64,000 nt of DNA from Bacteroides mediterraneensis (GTDB lineage Bacteria > Bacteroidota > Bacteroidia > Bacteroidales > Bacteroidaceae), in the NCBI RefSeq assembly GCF_025993685.1, contig NZ_DAJPEN010000001.1:4340001-4404000 (forward strand), written 5' to 3'. Positions within the stretch are counted from its first letter, which is position 1; each line of letters starts with the position of its first letter. The translations under genes were made by a program, and so were the position numbers. Below, piece by piece: positions 53,222 through 63,800 of this stretch. The notes beneath the pieces were generated by a model, which did no database searches, was not told the origin of the DNA, and saw only the letters and a program-made list of their open reading frames with translations.

Positions 53222-54643
53222 TTATTGCGCGGTTAATGCGATTTTGCCTACCGTGGTGATTTCGTCAGCTTCTACTTCCAGCCCTTTTACGGCTTCTCCT
53301 GTTTCCGGGTTGATTTTATAGAATGTAGGAGTGGCACCTTCTTCAGTGGTTAGTACTGGGATGTAAAAATACTTATTTTCCAGATAAGGCGAATTGCCGA
53401 AAGAAGAAATCAGGCTCTTGTCGGGCAGTCCTGTGATAGAAATCAGTTTCTTTTCGCTGGCCTTGAAGAGGACCAGTTCATTTTTGGGTGCACTGGTACC
53501 TAATGTAGCTACTTCTTCTATACTGCATCCGTAGTTGTTGAGCAGGAAATAGTCGCCACCCACATGCCAGCAGCGGAACAGCGGGTGTCCGCTGGCACCT
53601 TCCATGGTTTCCAGGTTGCAGTAATACTCGTCGAAGCGGGTGCTTCCGGCGGGGATGCGGACCACTCCCGAAGGTAGTTTGCCTTGCACCTTGGCTTTCA
53701 GGTTGGCGTCGGCTGCCGGCTGGGTGGCCGTGCGTCCGTATCCCCCGGAAAATACATACAGGTTGCCGTCGTCGTCGCTCCAGATGGTCTGGTAATATTG
53801 GGAACGCATGCGTCCGCAGGCAAAACCGATTTTATCCGTCTGGGCTATGACAGGGGTTTCATCGAAACTGCTTCCGCTGTAGATGGCAATGTAGGCGTTG
53901 TCCGGGTACTGGGTCGATGGAATTTGTCCGGCGGTGTATTTACCGCTGCCTGAGCCTCCGTCACCGGTGGCCACATAATCCTGGCTCAGCACCTTGTCGG
54001 GCCAGGTGTTCACTCCGTAGTGGCTCATTCCCATCGGGATGATGGATGTATATAATTTTCCGTTGGCTTCCACGAATCCGGCCATGGTCACTTTCTCGCC
54101 GTTGCCCAGATAATTTTCTGCCAGGATGTCTTTTTGATTGGTGCTGGTCGTACCGTTCTTGGCATTCAGGTAGTTGAACAGGAAGCCTTGGGCCGCATTG
54201 CCCTTGCTGTCGGTCTGTTTGGTATTGCCGGTCGATACGGTAATCACGTTGTCGCCCCAGGTGCCGTAAGTCGTGAAGCGGTTGAAGGTATAGCTGTATT
54301 TTTTCTGGGGTACGTTGTTCGCATCCAGGTAATAGCAGCCTCCGGTACCTTGCGAACCGTCGTTGTATTTGATGCCGAAAAAGTAATTCTGGTCATAGAA
54401 AATCCAATAGGAAATCTGTTCCTGAAACTCTTTTCCGTTGTTGAGCACCGAGATTTTTCCTTCATCCAGGCTTTCTGCCGTGAGCAGGTAGGAAGTTCCT
54501 CCGGCAGTGACCGGAATGACATAATTCCCCTTGAAGTTGTTGTGGTTGTTGAAGGTGGGGTCATTGTTTTCTTTTTGACACCCTGTGAACAGGCCTGCCA
54601 TGCAGAACATGCCTAGGCCCAGCATCCAGTTTTTTGTGGTCAT
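53222..54643 (-). CDS. DUF4374 surface lipoprotein, XusB-like
   Basis: 473 aa from ATG 54641-54643; lipobox LFTGC. The rest is beta-rich with repeated blades (for example GNLYVFSGGYGR, NYGCSIEEVATLG), fitting a propeller. Proteins of this DUF between a TonB receptor and a PepSY protein bind ferric siderophores on the cell surface (XusB binds enterobactin-type siderophores). The ligand here is inferred from context only. Confidence 0.85.
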   Translation of the reverse strand: MTTKNWMLGLGMFCMAGLFTGCQKENNDPTFNNHNNFKGNYVIPVTAGGTSYLLTAESLDEGKISVLNNGKEFQEQISYWIFYDQNYFFGIKYNDGSQGTGGCYYLDANNVPQKKYSYTFNRFTTYGTWGDNVITVSTGNTKQTDSKGNAAQGFLFNYLNAKNGTTSTNQKDILAENYLGNGEKVTMAGFVEANGKLYTSIIPMGMSHYGVNTWPDKVLSQDYVATGDGGSGSGKYTAGQIPSTQYPDNAYIAIYSGSSFDETPVIAQTDKIGFACGRMRSQYYQTIWSDDDGNLYVFSGGYGRTATQPAADANLKAKVQGKLPSGVVRIPAGSTRFDEYYCNLETMEGASGHPLFRCWHVGGDYFLLNNYGCSIEEVATLGTSAPKNELVLFKASEKKLISITGLPDKSLISSFGNSPYLENKYFYIPVLTTEEGATPTFYKINPETGEAVKGLEVEADEITTVGKIALTAQ

Positions 54644-54672
54644 ATACTTGTATTTTTGATGATGAATGGTCA

Positions 54673-57096
54673 TTAATTTCCAAAATATACCCGGAATTTG
54701 CCGTAGAAGGCCCGTCCGGCTTTTTGCAGGCTGAAGTTGTCGTACAGCTTCTCATCCGTGAGGTTCCGGCACTCCAGCGAGAGATTGTAGCGTCCGTTGC
54801 GGATGCTGTAGCTCAGGGACAGGTTGTGTGAAAGCTGTTCCGGTACCCGGATTTTCGTGGTAGGGTCACCGAACTTTTCCCAGTACAGGGGGAAATCGTG
54901 CTGATAGAAGCAGTCCCACCCCAATGTAAGGGTGTTTCCCTTGGCAAACAGGTCGTGCCAGTAGAAATTGGCATCAAGGTTGGCATAACGGTAAGGCAGG
55001 TTCGGAATACGTTGTCCGTAAGTCAGGGCATTCTGTCCGCTGCTGGCCGCCCGTTTCTTTTCCTTGTCGCGGATGTCCAGGTTGTTGAAGGTGCCGCCCA
55101 TGCTGAACCAGTTACTGTAGCTGTAGCGAAGGGACACATTGAATCCCTTGGTTTCTACCCGGCCATGATTGGTATAGCTGCCGTAGCTGGTTCCACCTAC
55201 GGTAGAAAGGTCACGTTTGATGTAATCCTGCGTGTTGCGGTAAATCAGTCCTCCTTCTGCATACAGTCCGTGTTTGCCCCATTGCTTGCTGTAGCTGGCA
55301 TTGAGATTCACATTGTCACTGCGTTCCGGTTTCAGGTCGGCCTTTCCCGCTTCCAGGTCGCCGTCACCAAACAATTCCTGGGTGCTGGGCATGCGCAGTG
55401 CCTTCTCGTACGACAGTTTCAGCTGGATATCTTTCCCCAGGAAATACGTGCCGGCCGTTCCATATCCGAAGGAACGGACACTTTGTGACACCCGGGTGTT
55501 GTTTCCTACGCTGTTGTCGCTTATCTGTACCGTACCCTCACTGTAGGAACTGTAATGTTTTCCGAAGGCCGACAAGTTCCACTTTTCCGAAGGCATCAGG
55601 CGGTAGGAGAGACCGGCAATGTTTTTCCGGTTTTTGGTCGGGTCGTCAAAGTCCTCCAGCACCGAGTTCTTTTCGATGAGGCTCCGGCCTGTACGGCGGA
55701 AGGTGCTGAACACATTGTTGAACGTAAAAGAATGTATTTTGCCCAGTCGGTACACAGCCGTAAAGGTGGCGTTCCAGTTGGTGTTGATTTGCTCACTGAA
55801 CTGGTGGTTCTGTTCGCCGGCGGTCGAACGGGGGATGCGGTCGCCCAACCAGTTGTATTTGTACATCGCCGTATCCACGTTGGTGGTCAGGTTATGGTTG
55901 TAGTTGGCCGTCACCGTCACATCCAGTCCTTTGGTGAAAAGGTTGTTTTTACGGTATTCCACTGAAGGTACGACCGAGAAGCCGTGACGGTGTTTCTGTC
56001 CGAACACGATTTCCTGGTACACGCCGTTCTGTATCTCTTTGTAGAAATGCGAGTAGGCCACGTTCAACATCAGCCGGTCGGCCCAGCTCTTGCCTGTCAC
56101 GCCGATTTTTCCGATGACCGCCTCGTTGTGGAAAGTATCATTGAAACGCTTTACATGCTGGATGTGGCTTTCGTCGCTGATGGACGTATTGTTTTCGTGG
56201 TTGAACTCCTCCACCCAGTTGTCAATGTAGTAATTGTTGTCCGAATAGTTCTGGTATGCATTGATTTCATACGTCAGTCCGTTTTTGAAACTTTGTCCGA
56301 AATTGACATACGATTTGTGTGTATTGAAGGAACCGTAGGAATACGATGCGTCCAGGAACCAGTTCCGTCTCTGTTTGTTGGTCACGATGTTGATGACTCC
56401 TCCCAAGGCATCGGTTCCGAAGCCTACGGGTACCACTCCCTTGTACACCTCGATACGTTCGGCAAAGTTCACCGGAATGTTGTTCAGGTCGAATGCGGTT
56501 CCGGCTCCCTCCTGTGGTACGCCGTCGATGAACACCTTCACGTGCTTGCCGCTGAAGCCGTCGAGCATCAGTTGCATGTCCGAACCCACGCCGCCCGATT
56601 CACGCAGTTTCATTCCCGGAAGTTTCTGGAGCGCCTCACTCAGGTTTTGGGTGGAGTTTTGCAGTTCCTTGGTATCTACGGCCACTGCATTGAAGGCCGA
56701 ACGCTTGACGCGTCCCACTCCGTTGGAAACCACCACTACTTCGTCCAGTTCGGTGACGGAAGGCCTCAGCACCATGTTTTGCCGGCTGCGTCCGTCGGCA
56801 AGAATTTCCACTTCCTTTTCTGCCGTTTCGAAACCGATGGCCGAAACGATTAATGTATATTTTCCGGCGGGTGCTTTCAGGTGGTACAGGCCTTTTTCAT
56901 TGGTCGTACAACCGTATTGCGTACCTTTCAAGTACACAGTGGCAAAGTCGATGATGCTTTTGTCCGAGGAAAGCACTTTTCCGGACAGCAAGGCACGGCC
57001 TTGGGCAGAAACTCCCACGCCGATGCACCAGCACAATACAAAGAATACACCCCATTTTAAGTTTTCGCTTCCCCGCGAAAATGCTGAATTTCTCAT
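54673..57096 (-). CDS. TonB-dependent siderophore receptor, XusA-like
   Basis: 807 aa from ATG 57094-57096 (signal peptide ending GVGVSAQG). CarboxypepD-like domain (LSGKVLSSDKSIIDFATVYL), TonB-box region LDEVVVVSNGVG, plug (LSEALQKLPGMKLRES, VFIDGVPQEGAGTAFDLNNI, GVVPVGFGTDALGGVINIVT) and a 22-strand barrel ending FYGKFRVYFGN. The plug style is that of iron/siderophore receptors rather than SusC. First gene of the xusABC-like operon, with a palindromic promoter. Confidence 0.92.
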   Translation of the reverse strand: MRNSAFSRGSENLKWGVFFVLCWCIGVGVSAQGRALLSGKVLSSDKSIIDFATVYLKGTQYGCTTNEKGLYHLKAPAGKYTLIVSAIGFETAEKEVEILADGRSRQNMVLRPSVTELDEVVVVSNGVGRVKRSAFNAVAVDTKELQNSTQNLSEALQKLPGMKLRESGGVGSDMQLMLDGFSGKHVKVFIDGVPQEGAGTAFDLNNIPVNFAERIEVYKGVVPVGFGTDALGGVINIVTNKQRRNWFLDASYSYGSFNTHKSYVNFGQSFKNGLTYEINAYQNYSDNNYYIDNWVEEFNHENNTSISDESHIQHVKRFNDTFHNEAVIGKIGVTGKSWADRLMLNVAYSHFYKEIQNGVYQEIVFGQKHRHGFSVVPSVEYRKNNLFTKGLDVTVTANYNHNLTTNVDTAMYKYNWLGDRIPRSTAGEQNHQFSEQINTNWNATFTAVYRLGKIHSFTFNNVFSTFRRTGRSLIEKNSVLEDFDDPTKNRKNIAGLSYRLMPSEKWNLSAFGKHYSSYSEGTVQISDNSVGNNTRVSQSVRSFGYGTAGTYFLGKDIQLKLSYEKALRMPSTQELFGDGDLEAGKADLKPERSDNVNLNASYSKQWGKHGLYAEGGLIYRNTQDYIKRDLSTVGGTSYGSYTNHGRVETKGFNVSLRYSYSNWFSMGGTFNNLDIRDKEKKRAASSGQNALTYGQRIPNLPYRYANLDANFYWHDLFAKGNTLTLGWDCFYQHDFPLYWEKFGDPTTKIRVPEQLSHNLSLSYSIRNGRYNLSLECRNLTDEKLYDNFSLQKAGRAFYGKFRVYFGN

Positions 57097-57125
57097 TTTC
57101 TGTAATTCGTGTTTGTTGTTTCGCA

Positions 57126-57173
57126 CTAATTTTCTGCCTGCAAAATTAGCTTGGTTGTGCGGAGAAGGCAATC
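57126..57173 (-). promoter_or_regulatory. Promoter and palindromic operator of the xusABC-like operon
   Basis: Minus-strand TAATTTTG (57141-57148) with TTG about 20 nt upstream. A perfect inverted repeat CTAATTTT (57126-57133) / AAAATTAG (57142-57149) with an 8-nt centre overlaps the -7 box and start site, where an iron repressor could block transcription. Confidence 0.6.
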
Positions 57174-57270
57174 GCCAAAAGTGGGTAATTTAGACAGCGT
57201 ATAAATACCTACTTATGGGTATTGCAGGCCTGCATATCCTGTGACAGAACGAATTACAGTAGTGTGTACT

Positions 57271-58053
57271 TTATAAAATATGGAAATGCTGCAGGGCTTT
57301 CAGGATGCCGGCGTCATCGACAGAGGCGGTTACGTAGTCGGCTACCGCCTGAATATGAGGGGCTGCATTTCCCATGGCAACTCCCAGGCCTACGTGTTTC
57401 AGCATCGGGATGTCGTTGCCGCCGTCTCCAAAGGCCATGGTGTCTTGCAGGTCGATGCCGTAGAAAGCCAGCATCTGGTCGATGCCGTGGCTTTTGCTGT
57501 TTCCCCGGGCAATGATGTCGGCAAAGAGCGGATGCCAGCGCATCGGTTCGCAGTGCGTAAGTACGGTGCCGAAAATCTCTTCGTCCTTATCTTCCGGGAA
57601 GTAGCCCATGATTTGCAGGATTTCCTTGTCTCTGGCTGTTTCAATGGGGAGGATTTCCGGAATGCCGATGTGGATGAGTCGGGCAATCTCACGGACCGCC
57701 TCGTTTTCGTGGGTCAGGAACCAGGTATTGTCGTGCACAAAGACGAAAGGCATTTCCGGATGAGTGTGCTGGTAGCGGATGAGGCGCTCGATGTCCTCCT
57801 GCGGTACACAGCCTTTGTAGATGTCCTGCAGGTCGGCGGTGAAACAGTAGGCTCCGTTCAGGGTGACGTATCCGTCGAAGTCGAGGTCGCCCACGGCCTC
57901 CATCATTAACGATTTGGGGCGTCCGGTGGCAATGAATACCTTGATGCCTTTTTCTCTTAAAAGTTGCAAGGCCTTGCGGGTGGAGGCTGGTACGGTGTGG
58001 GTCTGGAAAGAAACCAGTGTGCCGTCGATGTCAAAGAATATCGCTTTTATCAT
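57271..58053 (-). CDS. Cof-type HAD-superfamily phosphatase
   Basis: 260 aa. HAD motif I FFDIDGTLVSF, motif II IATGRPKSL, motif III Lys in RGNSKSHGID, motif IV AFGDGGNDIPMLKHVGLGVAMGNA: the Cof/YbiV pattern with a C2B cap. It dephosphorylates sugar phosphates or small metabolites (FMN and others in the family). It has its own -7 TATCTTTG at 58079-58086 on the minus strand. No operon partner. Confidence 0.92.
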   Translation of the reverse strand: MIKAIFFDIDGTLVSFQTHTVPASTRKALQLLREKGIKVFIATGRPKSLMMEAVGDLDFDGYVTLNGAYCFTADLQDIYKGCVPQEDIERLIRYQHTHPEMPFVFVHDNTWFLTHENEAVREIARLIHIGIPEILPIETARDKEILQIMGYFPEDKDEEIFGTVLTHCEPMRWHPLFADIIARGNSKSHGIDQMLAFYGIDLQDTMAFGDGGNDIPMLKHVGLGVAMGNAAPHIQAVADYVTASVDDAGILKALQHFHIL

Positions 58054-58078
58054 TTGTCTTGTGCATTAAAAATCCGTG

Positions 58079-58086
58079 CAAAGATA
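58079..58086 (-). promoter_or_regulatory. -7 element of the HAD gene
   Basis: Minus-strand TATCTTTG, 26 bp before the start codon and directly behind the GH16 terminator. Confidence 0.55.
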
Positions 58087-58094
58087 AGGAATAA

Positions 58095-58133
58095 AAGGAA
58101 TATGGAAACTGTTGAGACATTTCCATATTCCTT
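58095..58133 (-). terminator. Terminator of the GH16 operon
   Basis: AAGGAATATGGAAA (58095-58108) and TTTCCATATTCCTT (58120-58133) are perfect 14-bp complements; on the minus strand a T-rich tract follows. Confidence 0.9.
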
Positions 58134-58169
58134 CTTAATATTAATTGTTCTGAAAAAGTAAGTGAGGGG

Positions 58170-59009
58170 TTAGTCTACTTTTTTATAGACCCTTACATAG
58201 TCCACATACATGCTTTGCGGGAATTCGGTATTATCATTGGGATTGCCACCGAAATTACCTCCTACAGCCAGGTTGAGTAAGATAAAAAATGGTTTATTAG
58301 AGTGATTGTACACCCACTCTCCGTCAGTCACATCTTTAGCTTTGACTCTTTTGTATAGCACATTGTCCACGAAGAAATCAATTTTTTCCTCATCCCATTC
58401 TATAGCGAACAGGTGGAAATCGGTATCAAATCGCTTGTCTTCGTATCCATAAAAGTGAGTAATGGGATTGCTTCCCGAGTGTCCGGGAAAGTGTAATGCA
58501 CCCGAGACGATATTAGGCTGATACCCCTTATTCTCCATGATATCTATTTCACCACAAGCAGGCCAGGGGTTTTGGTCTATGTCTGCTCCGAGCATCCAGA
58601 AGGCAGGCCAGTAACCTTTTCCGTAGGGCAACTTCATACAAGCCTCGAAGCGTCCGTATTGTTGTTCGAATTTTCCTTTGGTTTTTATTCGGGCCGATTC
58701 ATAACCGGTTCCAGTTCTTGTAGCGGTAATCTTCAGGCAGCTTCTTCCTTCATGTTCTGAATAGGAGGCATTTTCCACTTTGTCGGTATAGTTCTGTAAT
58801 TCATTATTTCCCCATCCGTTCTCTCCGTGTCCTAAATCATACATCCATTTATTGGGGTCCGGCCGGTTGTCTGGAGTGGGTTCGTTGAATTCATCTGACC
58901 ATGTCAATACCCAGGCTGTATTGTCCACTGTTTCCATTTTTTCGCAACTTGTGAATAATTGCAAGGTAAAAACTGATAAAGCGAGATAGAAAATCTTATG
59001 TTGTTTCAT
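58170..59009 (-). CDS. GH16 endo-beta-glucanase (laminarinase-like), lipoprotein
   Basis: 279 aa, lipobox LFTSC (Cys 22). The jelly roll has the GH16 catalytic box GEIDIMEN with Glu 154, Asp 156 and Glu 159. WPAFWMLG just before it and the bulge-containing EIDIME form are typical of GH16_3-type beta-1,3(4)-glucanases. It cuts laminarin or mixed-linkage glucan, probably on the cell surface. It follows the glycan-binding protein by 17 bp. Confidence 0.92.
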   Translation of the reverse strand: MKQHKIFYLALSVFTLQLFTSCEKMETVDNTAWVLTWSDEFNEPTPDNRPDPNKWMYDLGHGENGWGNNELQNYTDKVENASYSEHEGRSCLKITATRTGTGYESARIKTKGKFEQQYGRFEACMKLPYGKGYWPAFWMLGADIDQNPWPACGEIDIMENKGYQPNIVSGALHFPGHSGSNPITHFYGYEDKRFDTDFHLFAIEWDEEKIDFFVDNVLYKRVKAKDVTDGEWVYNHSNKPFFILLNLAVGGNFGGNPNDNTEFPQSMYVDYVRVYKKVD

Positions 59010-59026
59010 GGGTCGTTTTTTGTTTT

Positions 59027-60850
59027 TTAATTATCACTATACATATATAGGTTGTCTAAATATAGAGTAGTCACATTCCCAATAAGAAGAATCTGTGCTA
59101 AATGATTCTTGGTTGTAAGATTGGTAAAATCAGTGAAAGGGATATCTATAGAGTTCCATTCTTCCGGGATGATGTCAGGCAGTGTGAGTTCATGTTCCAC
59201 ATCATCTCCTCCACCATAGACTCCGTCTGCTCCAAAATCAACCAGTTTAATGTTTAAGTTTCCGGCTATTTGCTCTGGAACCCACACATCTAGGTGGAAA
59301 TGAGACATGTTTCCTGCATCCGCGAAAGGACTTGCCAGCTCTATTCCGGAGAATCCGTTGAGGGTATATTTCTTTACTGGGTTTCCAGTTACTTGTGTAT
59401 CGCTTACATCAGCCATATCCCAGTCGGCTGACCAGGTAGCGACTGGTACGTTATCGTATGCATCACTATAGATAGATACTACTTTGTCTGCTGCGTGTGT
59501 GGGGGTTGGTGCGGGGATATTAGGTTCATTAGCAACAGTGCTTTCATCTTGATAGAAAAATATGTTGTCAATGTACACATCCGACATGTTGACAGAGGAA
59601 AGTACCAGCTGTGCAATGTCTTCTTTCTTGTTCAAAGAAATCAGGGGAATATCCACTGAAGTCCATACGCCTTTCTGTAAATTCTCGTGAGTAGAAGGAG
59701 CCAGACTATAACTGATTGAGTTGGAAGCCTCTCCGACAGGCATGTTGTGTACTTCTATTTTTAGTTCTGAGTCGGGCAGAATCTCATTAAGTGTCATGAC
59801 ATCGAAATGCAGTGTGTTCATGTGGCTGCAGTTGATGGATGAGTCAAATACAATTCCTACAAAATTCAGATTTGTATAATGTACTATTTTATTGCCATTT
59901 GCATTTATTTCTGCATATTCGGTAGTGGAATATTCCCAACGAGGGTTCCAGTTGGCTGTGGTTACATTGTTATATATGTCACTAAATAGCGAAACGACCT
60001 TTTCAGGAGCAATTTCTGGTGTTGGAGCCAGGTCCACACCATTCACCTTTATTGTACCTTCCGCTTCTTTGAGAGTGATTGTTGCTTCTCCATTCCCATG
60101 TACGGTGATTACATTGTCTGCCACTGAGGCAATTTCCGGATTGGAAGATTCGAATGTAAAATAAGAAGCGGAGGCTGTTACCTGCTGATTGGTGGCATTG
60201 GGCAGATTTACGGTATAGGTAAGATTACCGATTGGCAAGTTACCCGGAAATCCAGCTACTTCCATGTCTCCAACTTTTGCATGAGCCAAGGTTCCCAGAT
60301 TCTCAAAACGAACCTCGTCAAACCAGATGGTATATCCTTTTCCGTCAACGGCACCTGCTGCATAATAGAATAGACTTGTTTCTGCAATCAGTTTGGCTGA
60401 GTTGGGAATAGGAATGATATATTTATTCCAACTCGTGTTTAATTTTAGTCCAGTCAGACTTAGTCTATATTGACCGCCATCACCTAACCCCACTTCTATT
60501 TCTGTAGCGACTGTGGATTTTGCATAAAAAGTTAAAGCATTATATTGCGAAAGGTTTCGTCCTGTAGTGGAGTAGAAATTTCCGCCAGCATAGTCTCCCA
60601 TCGGATCGTTGGGGTCAGGCACATCAATACGCATGGAAGCCGTACCGCTGTATACCTCTTTTTGGTCGACATCGAAGCTGGTTACTTTTCCCCATGCTGC
60701 ATATTGCAGGTCGGAGGTAAATTCGTCAATAAATACATCCGGATTTTCTGGAAAAGAGGCCAGGTTTTCGGTATTGATTTCTCTTTCACATCCTGCTACA
60801 GTAAGCGACAGGATGGAAAGGCAGGTTAATTTATATAGAAAACTCTTCAT
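59027..60850 (-). CDS. Multidomain surface glycan-binding lipoprotein
   Basis: 607 aa, lipobox VAGC (Cys 21). Residues about 25-190 form a CBM11/CIA30-like sandwich (GTASMRIDVPDPND, YTIWFDEVRFENLG), about 195-270 a Big_2-like Ig domain, and two similar sandwich modules follow (starting PEKVVSLFSDIYNNV near 283 and ADKVVSIYSDAYDNV near 455), each ending in a LYLDNLYMY-type strand. No catalytic motif is seen. By position and make-up it is an SGBP holding beta-glucan for the GH16 enzyme. Confidence 0.8.
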   Translation of the reverse strand: MKSFLYKLTCLSILSLTVAGCEREINTENLASFPENPDVFIDEFTSDLQYAAWGKVTSFDVDQKEVYSGTASMRIDVPDPNDPMGDYAGGNFYSTTGRNLSQYNALTFYAKSTVATEIEVGLGDGGQYRLSLTGLKLNTSWNKYIIPIPNSAKLIAETSLFYYAAGAVDGKGYTIWFDEVRFENLGTLAHAKVGDMEVAGFPGNLPIGNLTYTVNLPNATNQQVTASASYFTFESSNPEIASVADNVITVHGNGEATITLKEAEGTIKVNGVDLAPTPEIAPEKVVSLFSDIYNNVTTANWNPRWEYSTTEYAEINANGNKIVHYTNLNFVGIVFDSSINCSHMNTLHFDVMTLNEILPDSELKIEVHNMPVGEASNSISYSLAPSTHENLQKGVWTSVDIPLISLNKKEDIAQLVLSSVNMSDVYIDNIFFYQDESTVANEPNIPAPTPTHAADKVVSIYSDAYDNVPVATWSADWDMADVSDTQVTGNPVKKYTLNGFSGIELASPFADAGNMSHFHLDVWVPEQIAGNLNIKLVDFGADGVYGGGDDVEHELTLPDIIPEEWNSIDIPFTDFTNLTTKNHLAQILLIGNVTTLYLDNLYMYSDN

Positions 60851-60875
60851 GAGGTTTTTGGTTTAATGGTTTATA

Positions 60876-63800
60876 TTAAAAGAGACTGAAAGTGATGTAG
60901 GTTCTTATTTCCCATTCGTTGCCATAGCCGGCTCCGATAATGTCTGTACCCGGTTCAAAATTTCCTGCGCCGTCGGGAATATTTCCTGAGGTATAACGAG
61001 GGGAATATTGATTGAGTGTTCTGTATGTACCCCTGATACCCACACACGTTGTTACGAAGTCAAGGAACTTCGGTTTGTTGAGAGTGGTGGACAAATCAAT
61101 GATTCCTTGGAAAGGGAATGTCAGGTTAAAGTCTCTATGATAGTCATACGGTCCCCAGTCATTGAATTTCAAGGCGGCATTCAGCTTTATATGTTTGTAA
61201 ATCATTCGTGCTTCTCCGCCGATTCTTTTTATGAGGCGTGCATCACTTCCGTTAGCCTGTCCGGTTCCTCCATAGATACTTGAGATGATACCAAAATCTT
61301 TAGAAACTCTGGATGCAATTTTTAAGTTTGCTTCCCACAAATCGTGTGCAGGGGCTGCTCCAGGAAAGGCGAAGATGGTACGTCCGTTGGCCATGATGCC
61401 GATAGCAGCATCCTGTGAAGTAGGGTGGTGACGGTAGATGAATCCAAGAGAGGCTGCAAAGGGTGCATCTTCTTTTTCGTCGCTGTCCCAGCTATACATC
61501 CATGTTTCTGGGGTTGGGTCGTAGGTCAGCAATAACTCACCGGCAGTAGTTTCTCTGTTGCTTCTTACTGCGAACGGGTCGTCAAGGATGTTACGGAGTC
61601 TGCCCGGAGCATTGATACCTTGGGGCATGGGGCCGACGAGGGGTTTTTGCCAAAGGAAGTTAGGGGCAATCTGAAAATCTCCTAACTGGCATGTAAATCC
61701 TGCGAGGAAATTAGTCTGGTTGCCGCTTCCGCTGTCTTTAAGTTTCCAGCCGGTGAAAGTCTGGGTGAAGTCAGCTCCACCGTTGGCCACCAGTCCCATA
61801 TAGGCTCCTTGTGCATATACGTTGAATTTTCCTCCAGTATAGGTAACTTTCATTTTCCCACCGAATGTGTCCGAGTTTTTTATGACATCGGAATACACTG
61901 TAGCATCCGGGGCATCCTCTGTGGTAGCCTGAAAACTTCTTCCTACTTGTGTGGTACCCGACCATAATCCTCCTACCTGTACTCCCCAGCGACCAAATGT
62001 TCTTGAGACAGCCAGTGAGGCTCTGGTGTTTTTAGGGACAGGGATGGCGTATGAGCTAGTCGTCTCTTCCCGTTTAGCAATGTCGTGGTGGAAGATTCCT
62101 GCTACATTGAATTTTCCAATGTTTCGCTGGTATTTGATCAATATGGCTGGATTAGCTCCCCACCATAGTTCCGGACCAAATGCCACTTTTAGTCCTTTCA
62201 GAAACTTTTTCCCTTCAATTTCAGATCCAAAAGGAGCAGCTCCGTTGTAGATGTCCATGTTCGGACCATAGTTTGCTTCGGGGTAAAGCCCGAAGAAGTC
62301 ACCTTCGTATCCCCAGTGATAATGTCCTTTACGAAAGAATGTATTCATGTGGAAAAACTTTCCGTCCCAGTCGAAGCTTGCACTGTATAGTTTTACTCTT
62401 TCCAGTGGAGAAAGATCAACCAGTTCACCGTTCTCATCTACGATGTTTCTGCTTCGTCCTCTGTTTTCATAGAAGACTTCATCAATTGGGTTTTCCGCAA
62501 CATTTCCCAGGATGTTGACCATTACATCTGCCTGCACATTTTCGGCAGGTTTGGCGGTCACTCCAATATAGAAGGATTCCATATTGTCGAATCCTTTGGA
62601 ACTAGGGAATGAAGTCGGATTTTCGGGTTTTTCGCTGGGGGTGGTTGTGTTTTTCCCACCAGTATAGAATGTCGAAATTTCTCCCCTTAATTCACTTAAG
62701 CTGATGCGTTTGGAAATTTCACCAAACAGGGTAGACTTGTCACTTCTTGCAGAGAGTACAGCTCCCATGGTATTTATTCCTTGAAACTGCTGGATGATAG
62801 AGGCTGCAGTGGCGGATTGGGCATACGGATTGATTTTATGTACTTCTTTGAGTGCATAGTATGCTGCACGCGGATATAATTCATACAGTCCCCGGCTGTC
62901 GGCTGTTCCTTTGGCGCAGATGCCGAACCACTCTTCGTTCATGTTGTTTTCTCCGGGAGTGTAATCGAACAGATAGCCCCCGTTGCTCCATGAGGCATTA
63001 CTGTCATGTTTGTCAAGATTAGAAGTCTGACCGTATTTCCACCATCCGTCACTGAACTGGAAAGTAAAACCGCCAATACAGTTGTTACTGTTTCCTACTC
63101 CTGCCGCATTCAGGTAGATTTCCTGCCAGTTTCTGAGCAGTATGTCTGCCTGTTCTTTCTGTGCTTCACTTTTGGTGATTGCGTTGAAAGCATCCGAACC
63201 AAATTCGGTGAACAAGACAGGTTTTCCATATTCAGCCTTGACTCTGCTGAACAAATCACCGAATGATTCTCCACGGTAGCAGTTTATTCCCAAAATGTCT
63301 ACATCCTGGCATTCTTTGGCAATGATGTCTAGAAACAAAAGGTCTCCATTACAGATAGCCACAGGGCACGAGGAATCCATATATTTTATTTTTACAGCAG
63401 CTTCATTGAACAACTGGTACATAAATTTTGCCTGAATAGTAGATTTACGCTCTTCTACAGGGATATTCTCGGTTTCAGCGCCTTCCCAGAATAAACCATA
63501 GTTGTTTTCGTTTCCAAGTAAATACATCAAGACTCCCGGAGTTCCTTTGTAGGTATGAATGAATTCATCTATTTCCTTCATCAATAATTTATGTACTTCA
63601 GGGTCGGAATAGTCTGTATTGGGTTTCCATGTACCATTGATTGTCAGTCCGTAGCGTCCGAAAGAATGATTAATCATGGTATAGATGCCATATTTCTCGT
63701 AGATGTATTGAACCCATTTGGGAGGTACACCTGAGTATTGTCGGATGGCATTTACTCCCATATACTTTAGCAGGGACATTTCAGAATCCAGTGCGGCTCT

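Noticed and set aside
57205..57222. ATACC...GGTAT dyad upstream of the xusA-like gene
   Set aside because: Only five bases per arm; the 8-bp dyad over the -7 box is the stronger candidate.
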